Positions 1 through 6,860 of a DNA stretch of 22,110 bases are shown piece by piece; the stretch's first letter is position 1; the number at the start of each line of letters is the position of its first letter. This stretch comes from CAZHOS01 sp964534605. Its GTDB lineage: Bacteria; Patescibacteriota; Saccharimonadia; Saccharimonadales; VXPC01. Location: assembly GCA_964534605.1 (NCBI GenBank), contig CAZHOS010000017.1, forward strand, positions 1 to 22,110. The letters run 5' to 3'. Made by a program: the position numbers and the translations under genes. A model generated the notes under the pieces. It did no database searches and was not told where the DNA came from. It saw only the letters and a program-made list of their open reading frames with translations.

Positions 1-1
1 G

Positions 2-811
2 TTTAAAACAGGCAGATGGACGAATACTATAGCCAGCCCCATAGACCTCAACAGTCAAGAGCTGCAGGAGAGAGATGTCGTTTTTATCCATCCTGGATAT
101 CAAAAGCCAGCACCCATCCATGCCAAGATGATGGAGCTACTAGCTGGCATCAACGGCGGGCAGTACTTCCCTATTGGAGTAGATACGAGGCGTGGTTATC
201 CAGGCGCCCACAACCCATACTTTAACGAAGCGTGTTCCTATGATAACCGCTTTATATTGCGTCGACCTACAGGGCTGCTGCAGATAATTGATGCTTTAAG
301 GATTGATTCTTACTACTACATCGGACACTCACGGGGTGTAGAAATAGGGCTAGTTGCAACTTCTGCAGAAAACCAGCCAGCTACGTGCAAAAGCATGACT
401 CTCGTAAACGGACTAGGCACTGGGCCTCTTGGCGGATTGCCTCAACTGTGCCAGGCTAATATGCGCGCGTGGGGTAACCGTAGAGAATACATGGTAAATA
501 TCAGTGGCGTAACCTCTGGCGCCTTAGAGAGCACAGCCTACTTTTTGACCCACATACCCCGTACGATCAAAGAAATAAGATATATGCAGCGCCTTGATGC
601 ATGGCCCTATATTGATCAAGCTACAGCTAAAGGCATGTCGATTAATGTATTTAATGCCAAAAACGATCCTCTAATAGGATTCGAAGGCGCGCAGGAGCAA
701 GCAAATAAACGACCCTCAATAAACTTCACGGCTACCGAAGGCAGCCACTCAAACATCTACGGTCTCCCCGTAATAGAACAAATGGTAGAAACCGTCTCAA
801 ACCTCAATTAA
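2..811 (+). CDS. Alpha/beta hydrolase, 5'-truncated by the window edge
   Basis: The frame is open from base 2 with no start, so the N-terminus lies outside the window; the internal ATG at 128 is not the likely start because the upstream codons encode the first hydrolase strand (VVFIHPG). Visible alpha/beta-hydrolase features are that strand, a nucleophile elbow GHSRG with the candidate catalytic Ser (about residue 107 of the visible part), a late Asp in NAKNDPL and a His in EGSHSN, giving a Ser-Asp-His triad in the expected order. About 269 residues are visible. No substrate can be assigned; esterase, lipase or acyl-transferring relatives are all possible. It is one of only two plus-strand genes here and converges with the CHAP gene, with a shared terminator between them. 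Fold confident, specificity unknown. Confidence 0.8.
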   Translation, partial: FKTGRWTNTIASPIDLNSQELQERDVVFIHPGYQKPAPIHAKMMELLAGINGGQYFPIGVDTRRGYPGAHNPYFNEACSYDNRFILRRPTGLLQIIDALRIDSYYYIGHSRGVEIGLVATSAENQPATCKSMTLVNGLGTGPLGGLPQLCQANMRAWGNRREYMVNISGVTSGALESTAYFLTHIPRTIKEIRYMQRLDAWPYIDQATAKGMSINVFNAKNDPLIGFEGAQEQANKRPSINFTATEGSHSNIYGLPVIEQMVETVSNLN

Positions 812-835
812 AAGACTGTGCTAAGTATTAAAAAC

Positions 836-871
836 AAATAAACCGGGGTTTACTCCGGGTTTATTTATTCC
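836..871. terminator. Bidirectional Rho-independent terminator
   Basis: Arms AAATAAACC (836-844) and GGTTTATTT (858-866) pair perfectly. A further G/C run extends the stem past a one-base bulge. T-rich sequence follows on both strands. It sits between the convergent hydrolase and CHAP genes and can end both transcripts. Confidence 0.75.
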
Positions 872-878
872 GCTTTGA

Positions 879-945
879 GGGATGGACCCCCAGAATCGCA
901 AACTTGCGATCCTGCGACTAAGGAAGGGGGATCATCCCTTCCTTA
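879..945 (-). other. Structured 3' UTR with mutually exclusive hairpins
   Basis: It lies between the CHAP stop codon (951) and the terminator. Three inverted repeats are visible: a perfect 10-bp stem 919-928/936-945 with a 7-nt loop; a 7-bp hairpin made of ATCGCAA and TTGCGAT near 896-911; and an outer stem 879-884 plus 887-891 pairing with 926-930 plus 933-938 across a 2x2 mismatch. The first and the outer stem use the same bases (926-938), so they cannot form together. Function unknown. Confidence 0.5.
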
Positions 946-950
946 AACTG

Positions 951-2132
951 CTAATACAGGTACCAACCGAATTCGGTAGCAGGCACCCAATCAGAGAAGT
1001 AGTTGTTGTTCCATCCGCCGATACCGTTCATGTCAGAATACTTAATCATAGAACCGTCAGCACTCACGGCCTCGACGTAAGCTAGGTGCCCGTAGAAGCT
1101 ACCCCAGTCGCGCTGGGCGATTGCCCCAGCTACAGGGGTTTTGCTCTTTGTATATCCAAACGATTCGGCGCGGTCGTCCCAGGTGTTGGCGTTACCCAGT
1201 CCATTAGGCGCACCCGTCTTGGTGGCAATGTAGTAGGTGCAGTGACCGAAAACGTAGCCATTAGCGCCAAACACCGGCGTGTAACCTGGCTGTACGGCTC
1301 CGTTTACTGTTAGTGACGGACGAGTGTCGGCAGTAGCTAGCGTTGCGACAGCTTGCTGCACAACAGGTTGCTGAGCGTCCTGTAAGAAGATTTGTTCGCC
1401 AACAGGCAGTTCACCGTCGACTACGTCGTTAAAGGCAACTAGGCTAGAGCGACTGATTTGGTATGTTCTGGCTAGATCTTCTACGCTATCGCCCTCTTCT
1501 ACTTCGTAGACGATACCGTCTAGACCTGATGGAGGAATGCTGATCTCTTGATCTGCATTGAGGCTATTGCTACTAAGGTTATTAGACCAACGTATGCTGT
1601 CCGAACTAACGCCAAAACGACTAGCGAGATCAGAAACAGTGTCACCCCCGACAGTCGTGTACTGGATGATGTCTTTACGTGTACGGATAGTAGAGTTAAC
1701 TACCTGGGGTTTCTCGGCAATTGTGTCAGAGCTTTGTTGCAGCTCGGCAAGGTATTCTACCTCTGCGGCTTGCTCTGCTAGCCAGTAGACTTCTTCGAAT
1801 CGTCCAAGACGCGCTAAGTTAACCGCAATATCTGCAGAGCTTAGTTGGTCTAGAGGACGAGAAGATATGCTGTCCTGTTCGACACTGTTGTTATTTAAGA
1901 TGGCCGGGGTGTCGATATCCCGACTATTAGAGGTCCACAAAAAGCTGACCAGACCTAGTACTACTAGTATATTCGCGCTAACCAATGCGATCTTCTTTGT
2001 CTTGCGTACAAGACGTGGTCGAGATCTTCCGTCCTTCCAAGCGTCTACGACTTCTGGAATTTCTTTGATCTTTTGCCCACTTAGTTCTTTGACTGCTCCT
2101 ACCTTAGAGGTAGGATCTTTGATGTTACGAAT
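951..2132 (-). CDS. Membrane-anchored LysM-LysM-CHAP peptidoglycan hydrolase, probable ATT start
   Basis: Probable secreted, membrane-tethered cell-wall amidase or endopeptidase of 393 residues. Order: basic cytoplasmic segment (1-47, ending RPRLVRKTKK), one membrane helix (48-67), Ser/Asn-rich linker, two LysM peptidoglycan-binding repeats (about 157-201 and 208-250), and a C-terminal CHAP domain. The candidate catalytic residues are Cys298 in GHCTYY, His349 in YGHLAYVE and Asn369 in YSDMNG. Start choice: the first conventional start (TTG at 1985) lies inside the membrane helix, loses the basic anchor and has no good ribosome site. The frame stays open to a TGA at 2163-2165, and an AAGGA Shine-Dalgarno at 2139-2143 sits 6 nt before an ATT at 2130-2132. 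ATT initiation is inferred; an assembly error is the alternative. The gene has its own promoter and a long leader. Confidence 0.85.
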   Translation of the reverse strand: MRNIKDPTSKVGAVKELSGQKIKEIPEVVDAWKDGRSRPRLVRKTKKIALVSANILVVLGLVSFLWTSNSRDIDTPAILNNNSVEQDSISSRPLDQLSSADIAVNLARLGRFEEVYWLAEQAAEVEYLAELQQSSDTIAEKPQVVNSTIRTRKDIIQYTTVGGDTVSDLASRFGVSSDSIRWSNNLSSNSLNADQEISIPPSGLDGIVYEVEEGDSVEDLARTYQISRSSLVAFNDVVDGELPVGEQIFLQDAQQPVVQQAVATLATADTRPSLTVNGAVQPGYTPVFGANGYVFGHCTYYIATKTGAPNGLGNANTWDDRAESFGYTKSKTPVAGAIAQRDWGSFYGHLAYVEAVSADGSMIKYSDMNGIGGWNNNYFSDWVPATEFGWYLY

Positions 2133-2138
2133 GTGAAT

Positions 2139-2192
2139 TCCTTGCCTAGGTCTATCTAGGCTTCATTCTTGTCAGGGTTTAACCCTTGTGAC
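2139..2192 (-). promoter_or_regulatory. CHAP gene leader: two hairpins next to the Shine-Dalgarno
   Basis: Two stem-loops precede translation. One spans 2171-2192 (GTCA/TGAC plus GGGTT/AACCC). The second, GCCTAG/CTAGGC, spans 2144-2161 with a 6-nt loop and directly abuts the AAGGA ribosome site (2139-2143). The leader from the predicted start site (about 2308) is about 175 nt and includes the palindrome TGGTGGCCACCA near 2270. No known riboswitch was recognised. Confidence 0.5.
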
Positions 2193-2314
2193 CCCTGTTG
2201 ATTAATAATTACGACGTGCGTACAGGCAAGGTCTGACAAAAAAGAAGCTGGGTGATATTGATTGGTGGCCACCAGGTGACAAACCGCACAACAAACAGTT
2301 CCAACTCACCATGA

Positions 2315-2343
2315 AGTATAGCATAATTGAACAAACTATACAA
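2315..2343 (-). promoter_or_regulatory. Promoter of the CHAP gene
   Basis: On the minus strand, a -35 TTGTAT (2338-2343), a 17-nt spacer and a -10 TATACT (2315-2320) preceded by TGC form an extended -10. Transcription should start near 2308. Confidence 0.65.
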
Positions 2344-2354
2344 GATAAAGTCAT

Positions 2355-2389
2355 CTCAAAACAAAGTCTGATTACTGGCTGAGAATCAG
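2355..2389 (-). terminator. Probable terminator of the mltG operon
   Basis: The minus-strand stem CTGATT/AATCAG (2384-2389/2368-2373) has a 10-nt loop and is followed by a T-rich stretch (TTTGTTTTG). It lies between the mltG stop and the CHAP promoter. The stem is short, so confidence is moderate. The rest of 2390-2473 shows only a weak imperfect inverted repeat. Confidence 0.45.
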
Positions 2390-2473
2390 CTTAAATCGTA
2401 TCGAGCTAACCTCTGGTGCACTGCATTAATCTAGAGTTGGTATCGTAACCTATAAATTTCGTAAATTAAGTCT

Positions 2474-3520
2474 TTACAGCTTACAGAGCTCTATGCAGAA
2501 CGCTGCAGCATCTGCCTCGTGCCCGGCCAAGGTCTCGTTAAAGCGAGTTATCCCGTCGTCACCTGCCACGAAATACAGATACTCTGTATCCGTTGGGTTG
2601 GTAATAGACTCGATAGTGCTCAGTGAGAAGTTACTGATAGGCCCCGGCGGTAGACCTGAATATAGGCGTGTGTTATAGGGGTTGTCCAGACTTGGCAGAG
2701 CTTCGCCGCCAAATACTGCCGCAGCATAAAAGAATGTCACGTCAGACCCCAGCATAATGCCCTCGCGCAGACGTTTGAGAAACACCTGGGACACTTTCTG
2801 CTTATCTAGTTCGTCGAACACTTCTTTTTCGATAATCGAGGCTAATGTTATAGATTCGTGAATATCCAGACCTTGGGCATCCAGTCCGGCAACCAGCTCG
2901 TCAGTTATATTGGCATCGAACTCGTCCAGCGAGCGCTCAACAATGTTCGCTGCAGTAGTGCTGGCGTCTACAGAAAAAGTCTCTGGGAATAGATAGCCCT
3001 CTAGACTGGCGTCTGCCGGCTTGTAGCGAGATATCGGATGATCCTGATACAGACGGTAATCCAAAGCCTCGTCTACCTCGGCCTGAGTAAACCCAGCCTC
3101 TACAAAATCTGCAGCCAGCTGATCCAAACGCTTGCCCGGCAGGATCGTAAACTGTGATGACTCGACACGGCCTGTGCCGATCTCGGCAACTATTTCTTGT
3201 AGTGACTGCGACGGGGATAGATCATAGCTACCGGCCTGGACTGATCCTTGCAGGTTGTTAAGGCGCAGATATAGATCAAAAACTCTTTGGTCTCGTATTA
3301 GGCCTTGGTCGACTAGCTCTTGCCCTATAGCTGCAGCGGTCTCGCCTGGTTGCACCTCTAGACGTATGATTTCGGTCGCACCTTCGTTGACTGGACGTAG
3401 CCCGGTGTTATACCAACGCAGACCTAATAGGCCGACAACAATAGCACTCAGCAACCCAAGCCCGAAGAGGCTTAGGACTATTTTTTTGATTGGTGATTTC
3501 TTTTTCTTGATCTCTGTCAT
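2474..3520 (-). CDS. mltG: Endolytic murein transglycosylase MltG (YceG-like)
   Basis: MltG cleaves nascent glycan strands at the membrane, helping to set glycan chain length. The 348-residue protein has a short basic N-terminus (KKKKSPIKK), one membrane helix (about 13-33) and a periplasmic/external YceG domain. The catalytic Glu is in LASIIEKEV (Glu231), followed by the family signatures LGSDVT, the PYNTRLYSGLPPGPI stretch and the C-terminal EYLYFVAGDDG. The ATG at 3520 is chosen over an upstream in-frame TTG at 3592, because the longer form only overlaps ruvX and would put non-family residues before the anchor. It starts 4 nt after the ruvX stop, so the two are translated from one message. 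The ruvX-mltG adjacency is common in bacteria. Confidence 0.93.
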   Translation of the reverse strand: MTEIKKKKSPIKKIVLSLFGLGLLSAIVVGLLGLRWYNTGLRPVNEGATEIIRLEVQPGETAAAIGQELVDQGLIRDQRVFDLYLRLNNLQGSVQAGSYDLSPSQSLQEIVAEIGTGRVESSQFTILPGKRLDQLAADFVEAGFTQAEVDEALDYRLYQDHPISRYKPADASLEGYLFPETFSVDASTTAANIVERSLDEFDANITDELVAGLDAQGLDIHESITLASIIEKEVFDELDKQKVSQVFLKRLREGIMLGSDVTFFYAAAVFGGEALPSLDNPYNTRLYSGLPPGPISNFSLSTIESITNPTDTEYLYFVAGDDGITRFNETLAGHEADAAAFCIELCKL

Positions 3521-3524
3521 TGTT

Positions 3525-3935
3525 CTAGCCCTGTTTATCTTTATGTGTGTCGAAGTATGTCTGCAGGATATAGCATGCTGCGATATCGTCAATATGCTTT
3601 TTGTCTGGATACAGATCTCGCGCCTCTACACTGGACAGTGTTTCGTCAACGTATACTACTTTAAAACCAAGCTCTGCTTGGAGTTCGCTTAGATTACCTT
3701 CGGCCCAAGCCCTAATTGCTTGGGACTGAGCAGTCTCCTGGCCGCTCATATTCCTAGGCATGCCGACAACGACCACACCGGGCTGTTGTTGGGCAAGAGC
3801 ATCTTTTAAGCCAGCTGGTTGTTTGCTGGTGTCGACAATTGTTAGTGGCTCTGGCAGCTTGGCGACAGCGTTAGCCCTAGCAATGCCTATTCTCTTTTCG
3901 CCAACATCTAGGGCTACTATGTTATTGCTGTCCAT
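3525..3935 (-). CDS. ruvX: Pre-16S rRNA nuclease / Holliday-junction-resolvase-fold protein RuvX (YqgF)
   Basis: RNase-H-fold protein of the YqgF family, implicated in 16S rRNA 5'-end maturation, of 136 residues (usual length about 135-150). The acidic active-site pattern is visible: Asp10 in IVALDVGEKRIGIA, Glu98 in VYVDETLSS and Asp116/117 in HIDDIAA. The family motif VVVVGMPRNMSG is also present. Its ATG lies inside the end of the upstream baseplate-J-like gene (14-nt overlap) and its stop is 4 nt before mltG, so translation is probably coupled along the operon. No separate promoter is needed or seen. Confidence 0.93.
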   Translation of the reverse strand: MDSNNIVALDVGEKRIGIARANAVAKLPEPLTIVDTSKQPAGLKDALAQQQPGVVVVGMPRNMSGQETAQSQAIRAWAEGNLSELQAELGFKVVYVDETLSSVEARDLYPDKKHIDDIAACYILQTYFDTHKDKQG

Positions 3936-5499
3936 TAATCTGTATGTTTACCTTGCTAATGTCGTCAGGGATTGTAGTATTCCAGAAAGGAGATGTGTCG
4001 ACATCAACTTGGGTGACGCCTTCGCGCTGCCGAAGTTCGGCAGCAGCCTCGGCGCCTTTGCGGTCCTTAATCTGCTGAAAGACCGAGTCGGCATCCAGTA
4101 GCGCGCCGGCTGAGCCGCTGATAGTCATCTCCAGGCTATAGATGTCGTCTGTCTTGGTTGTTTCTAAGACTGTTTGTTCGATGCCGCTATCTAGTAGGTC
4201 TAGGTCGCCTGCTGCGGACTCGAGGCTTGGTAGCAAGAAGTTGAGCACATCGGCCTGCTGTACGCCGACTAGCGAATAGTCAATGGTTAGGGTTAGCAGG
4301 CCACTACCTATCTCTTCGTCGACTTCAACGTCGCTAGAGGGAGCGCCTGCTGACGAGTCGAAAGAGTCATCGATGGGCAAAAGACTGGAAGAGACTAATA
4401 ATTCTTGTAGCTCCTGCTGGACAGCTTGGTCGTCCCTTTTTTCTTGCAATAGTGTGTTCGCGGTATCTATGTCAGACTGCTGGATAACTCTAATTACTTC
4501 GCTGCTGCCGCCAGACATAACTGATCCCTGGGCTACCACTCCGCTTGCTAATGAGCCAGCGCTATACTGCCTGGCACTTAGGTTAAATTGGTCGCCCGAT
4601 TCTTGGGCGGTGACGCCTACAGTCTGCACGTGGCCGCCGTCGGGCTTGCAGTCACCGTTGCCGGTAAAGTTACCCGACTCGAGATTAAGCTCTTGCTGCG
4701 ACAAGAATGACAGCCCGCTATCGCTAAAAGCAGTCTGCGCCGGGACAGTGATTGGGTTGTCTGTACAATTAGAGACAGTGATCGACCCAGAGGCCTTCTG
4801 GCCAATATCTAGCTCGCCGGTGGCTGTTATCTCTTGGGTAATCTGAACACGGCTTGTTTGTAGCTGCGCAGGCAATAAGCCCTCGTCAACACTAACGGAT
4901 GCTGCTTCGGCAAAATCTAGCGTAGCTGCTGCCGAAGCGTCGACTTGGCGAGCATTGGTACTTATAACAATGGTTGCACTTGGCAGGCTACGCAGTATTA
5001 GTACTAGTAATATAGGTATAGCCACAAGACCTAAAACCGTTAGGCCCAGGCGCTTTCGGAAGACACCAAAGTTGGGTACCTTGAGTTCTTTTTTAGGTGG
5101 GGTATCGGTAGCAGCGCTGGCTGATTTTGTTTGCTTGGGCTTGGCCTTAGTAGATTCGTCTTTGGTGGTTTTTTGCCCTGCTACGTCCTTGGACTTCTTT
5201 TTGGGTGTTGGCGGCTTCTCGAGCACCGGCTTGGATGTTGGCGTAGCGGCAGAGTACAGGCCTGTGCTAGCTGCTAGTCTCTTGACCACCGGATCCTTAG
5301 ATATAATGACTATTCTTTTTTGCTGCTTCTTGGCTGCGCGCTGTAATAGCTTAACGTTAACCAGGCTGCGTAGTGTCTCGGACCGTTTGGCCGGGGTTAG
5401 AGCAATAACCGGTGACTTAATTTTGGCAATACGCGACAATACAGACGTTATGTCTTCGTCTGCTTCTATGTAAACTGATTCTTTCTTCTTGGCGCTCAT
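3922..5499 (-). CDS. Single-pass membrane protein with cytosolic Rossmann-like domain and external baseplate-J-like region
   Basis: 525 residues in three parts. Residues 1-85 form an alpha/beta domain of alternating strands and basic helices (VIALTPAKRS, RIVIISKDP). Residues 86-150 are a Lys/Pro/Thr/Ser-rich, probably disordered linker. A membrane helix at 151-169 is followed by a 350-residue external region of beta repeats, including a segment like phage baseplate-J proteins (SGSITVSNCTDNPITVPAQT, then VTAQESGDQFNLSA). Two external Cys (in SNCTD and GDCKP) could form a disulfide. It starts 2 nt after the FtsA-like gene and overlaps ruvX by 14 nt. From memory, similar proteins recur next to FtsA/PilM-like genes in CPR genomes. 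Role unknown; part of an envelope assembly driven by the neighbouring ATPase is an inference. Confidence 0.75.
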   Translation of the reverse strand: MSAKKKESVYIEADEDITSVLSRIAKIKSPVIALTPAKRSETLRSLVNVKLLQRAAKKQQKRIVIISKDPVVKRLAASTGLYSAATPTSKPVLEKPPTPKKKSKDVAGQKTTKDESTKAKPKQTKSASAATDTPPKKELKVPNFGVFRKRLGLTVLGLVAIPILLVLILRSLPSATIVISTNARQVDASAAATLDFAEAASVSVDEGLLPAQLQTSRVQITQEITATGELDIGQKASGSITVSNCTDNPITVPAQTAFSDSGLSFLSQQELNLESGNFTGNGDCKPDGGHVQTVGVTAQESGDQFNLSARQYSAGSLASGVVAQGSVMSGGSSEVIRVIQQSDIDTANTLLQEKRDDQAVQQELQELLVSSSLLPIDDSFDSSAGAPSSDVEVDEEIGSGLLTLTIDYSLVGVQQADVLNFLLPSLESAAGDLDLLDSGIEQTVLETTKTDDIYSLEMTISGSAGALLDADSVFQQIKDRKGAEAAAELRQREGVTQVDVDTSPFWNTTIPDDISKVNIQINGQQ

Positions 5500-5501
5500 T
5501 A

Positions 5502-6779
5502 CTAACTTTCGAGTAGTTTATTAATTTTACCCTTAACCCCGCCGCTTTTGCTAGTGCCTGATGTGTCGCTGCCAACTCGAGCAAGACCTAGTGCGGTGAT
5601 GATGGTGTGATCATTAACGCGGCCTGTCGTGTCGACCAGTCCGACAACGTCTTCGACCGGAATAAAGCGTGCTTTGGGGGTTTTGGCAAAGGCCAGATCT
5701 TTGTGCCAGTCGCTGCTGCGGAGTTTTTTGCTAACTTCTGGCAGGCTGGCTCCACCGCCACAAAGCAAAATATTGCTAGGCAGAACGTCTATCCAGTCGA
5801 ACTCACTAAGTGCTAGCTCGACACCCTGCACCCAAACCTCTAGCACTTCGTCTATGATTTTGGCGACCTTGTCTCGCTTGTCAGCCTTGAGCTCGTTCTT
5901 GGAATAGCGTAGTTTGAGAACCTCTGCGGCTTCGAACGAAACATCAAAATGACGCGCCAATGCTTTAGTGAAGGATCGCCCGCCAATACCGAACATCTGA
6001 GTGCCCTCGAGGCCGCCGTCGCGAAGAACTGCTATGTCCGTCGTGCCGCCGCCAACATCGATAAGTATGGCGCTTGTTGTTGGCTCGGGGTCGTCGCCAA
6101 TAATACTGCGTGACACCGCAAATGGCTCGGCCGCCACAGCCAGCAGCTCGAGATCTAGGTCTCGTACGACATGCTCGATGGCGCCAATATGTACAAGTGG
6201 AGAAAAAGCGGTATATAACTGCACCTCGACTTCCGTGCCCTGGAAGCCTTCTGGATTAGTGACTTTATAACCGTCGATGCTAATCGATACCAGCGCACTG
6301 TTGACAAGCTTTAGTTCGACGTCTTCGCTGCCAATCTCGAGCAAGACGTCTTCTTTGGCCCTACTGTAGGCTTCGCTTTGTGCGTGCTTGATAATATCGT
6401 CGATTTCTTCGACCTCTAGCGGGGTCTCGGGATTTTCTCGCTTGATGTGAATTGTGTTGGTTACACCCTTGATCAGCTCGCCGGCAATACCAACCACTGC
6501 CCGGCTACCCCGGTAGCCAGACTCTTCCTCTGCTTTGCGCAAAGCCTTGTCGCAGTTAGCGATTACTTCTGGAATGTCGGCAATTGCGCCAGCCTGCATG
6601 TCGGTTAAACCTTGTTTAGAGCGACCCTCGCCGATAACCTTGATCTTGCCACCACTAACCTGGACCACCAGCGCTTTGATGTTCTCGGTACCGATGTCCA
6701 GGGCTACTATCGGACCGCTGTCCCCCTCTGCTGCAGAGAAGAGTTCGGATGTCAGTTCTTTAAATTTATTTAGTACCAT
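5502..6779 (-). CDS. FtsA/PilM-like actin-fold ATPase
   Basis: 425-residue actin/Hsp70-superfamily ATPase of the FtsA-PilM group. Phosphate-1 loop: ALDIGTENIKAL (26-37). Phosphate-2 loop: ILIDVGGGTTDIAVL (238-252). Adenosine motif: LLCGGGASLPEV (338-349). Between the phosphate loops is a segment typical of FtsA (GLTDMQAGAIADI, then SRAVVGIAGELIKG) that belongs to its 1C subdomain. The C-terminus (KGKINKLLES) could be an amphipathic membrane tail as in FtsA. The GAGGG Shine-Dalgarno is 8 nt before the ATG. FtsA anchors FtsZ to the membrane; PilM anchors the type IV pilus inner-membrane complex. No ftsZ or pil gene is visible here, so I leave the symbol empty. The 2-nt gap to the baseplate-J-like gene suggests partners. 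Confidence 0.85.
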   Translation of the reverse strand: MVLNKFKELTSELFSAAEGDSGPIVALDIGTENIKALVVQVSGGKIKVIGEGRSKQGLTDMQAGAIADIPEVIANCDKALRKAEEESGYRGSRAVVGIAGELIKGVTNTIHIKRENPETPLEVEEIDDIIKHAQSEAYSRAKEDVLLEIGSEDVELKLVNSALVSISIDGYKVTNPEGFQGTEVEVQLYTAFSPLVHIGAIEHVVRDLDLELLAVAAEPFAVSRSIIGDDPEPTTSAILIDVGGGTTDIAVLRDGGLEGTQMFGIGGRSFTKALARHFDVSFEAAEVLKLRYSKNELKADKRDKVAKIIDEVLEVWVQGVELALSEFDWIDVLPSNILLCGGGASLPEVSKKLRSSDWHKDLAFAKTPKARFIPVEDVVGLVDTTGRVNDHTIITALGLARVGSDTSGTSKSGGVKGKINKLLES

Positions 6780-6860
6780 ATATCGACCCTCTATTTTAAC
6801 TAAACATGAGCCTTTTTACCAGCTCCTGGGTTAGTTGTAGGACATAGATAGGGAGCGCCT

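Noticed and set aside
2133..2308. ydaO-type (c-di-AMP) riboswitch before the CHAP gene
   Set aside because: The conserved core sequences I know for this class are not visible, although the gene type would fit.
4955..5473. 172-codon plus-strand open frame
   Set aside because: Antisense to the Lys-rich linker of the baseplate-J-like gene; an artefact of its codon composition, with no ribosome site.
6780..6860. Separate promoter for the FtsA-like gene
   Set aside because: A TAAAAT lies near 6795, but there is no matching -35 and no terminator after metG, so I could not support it.
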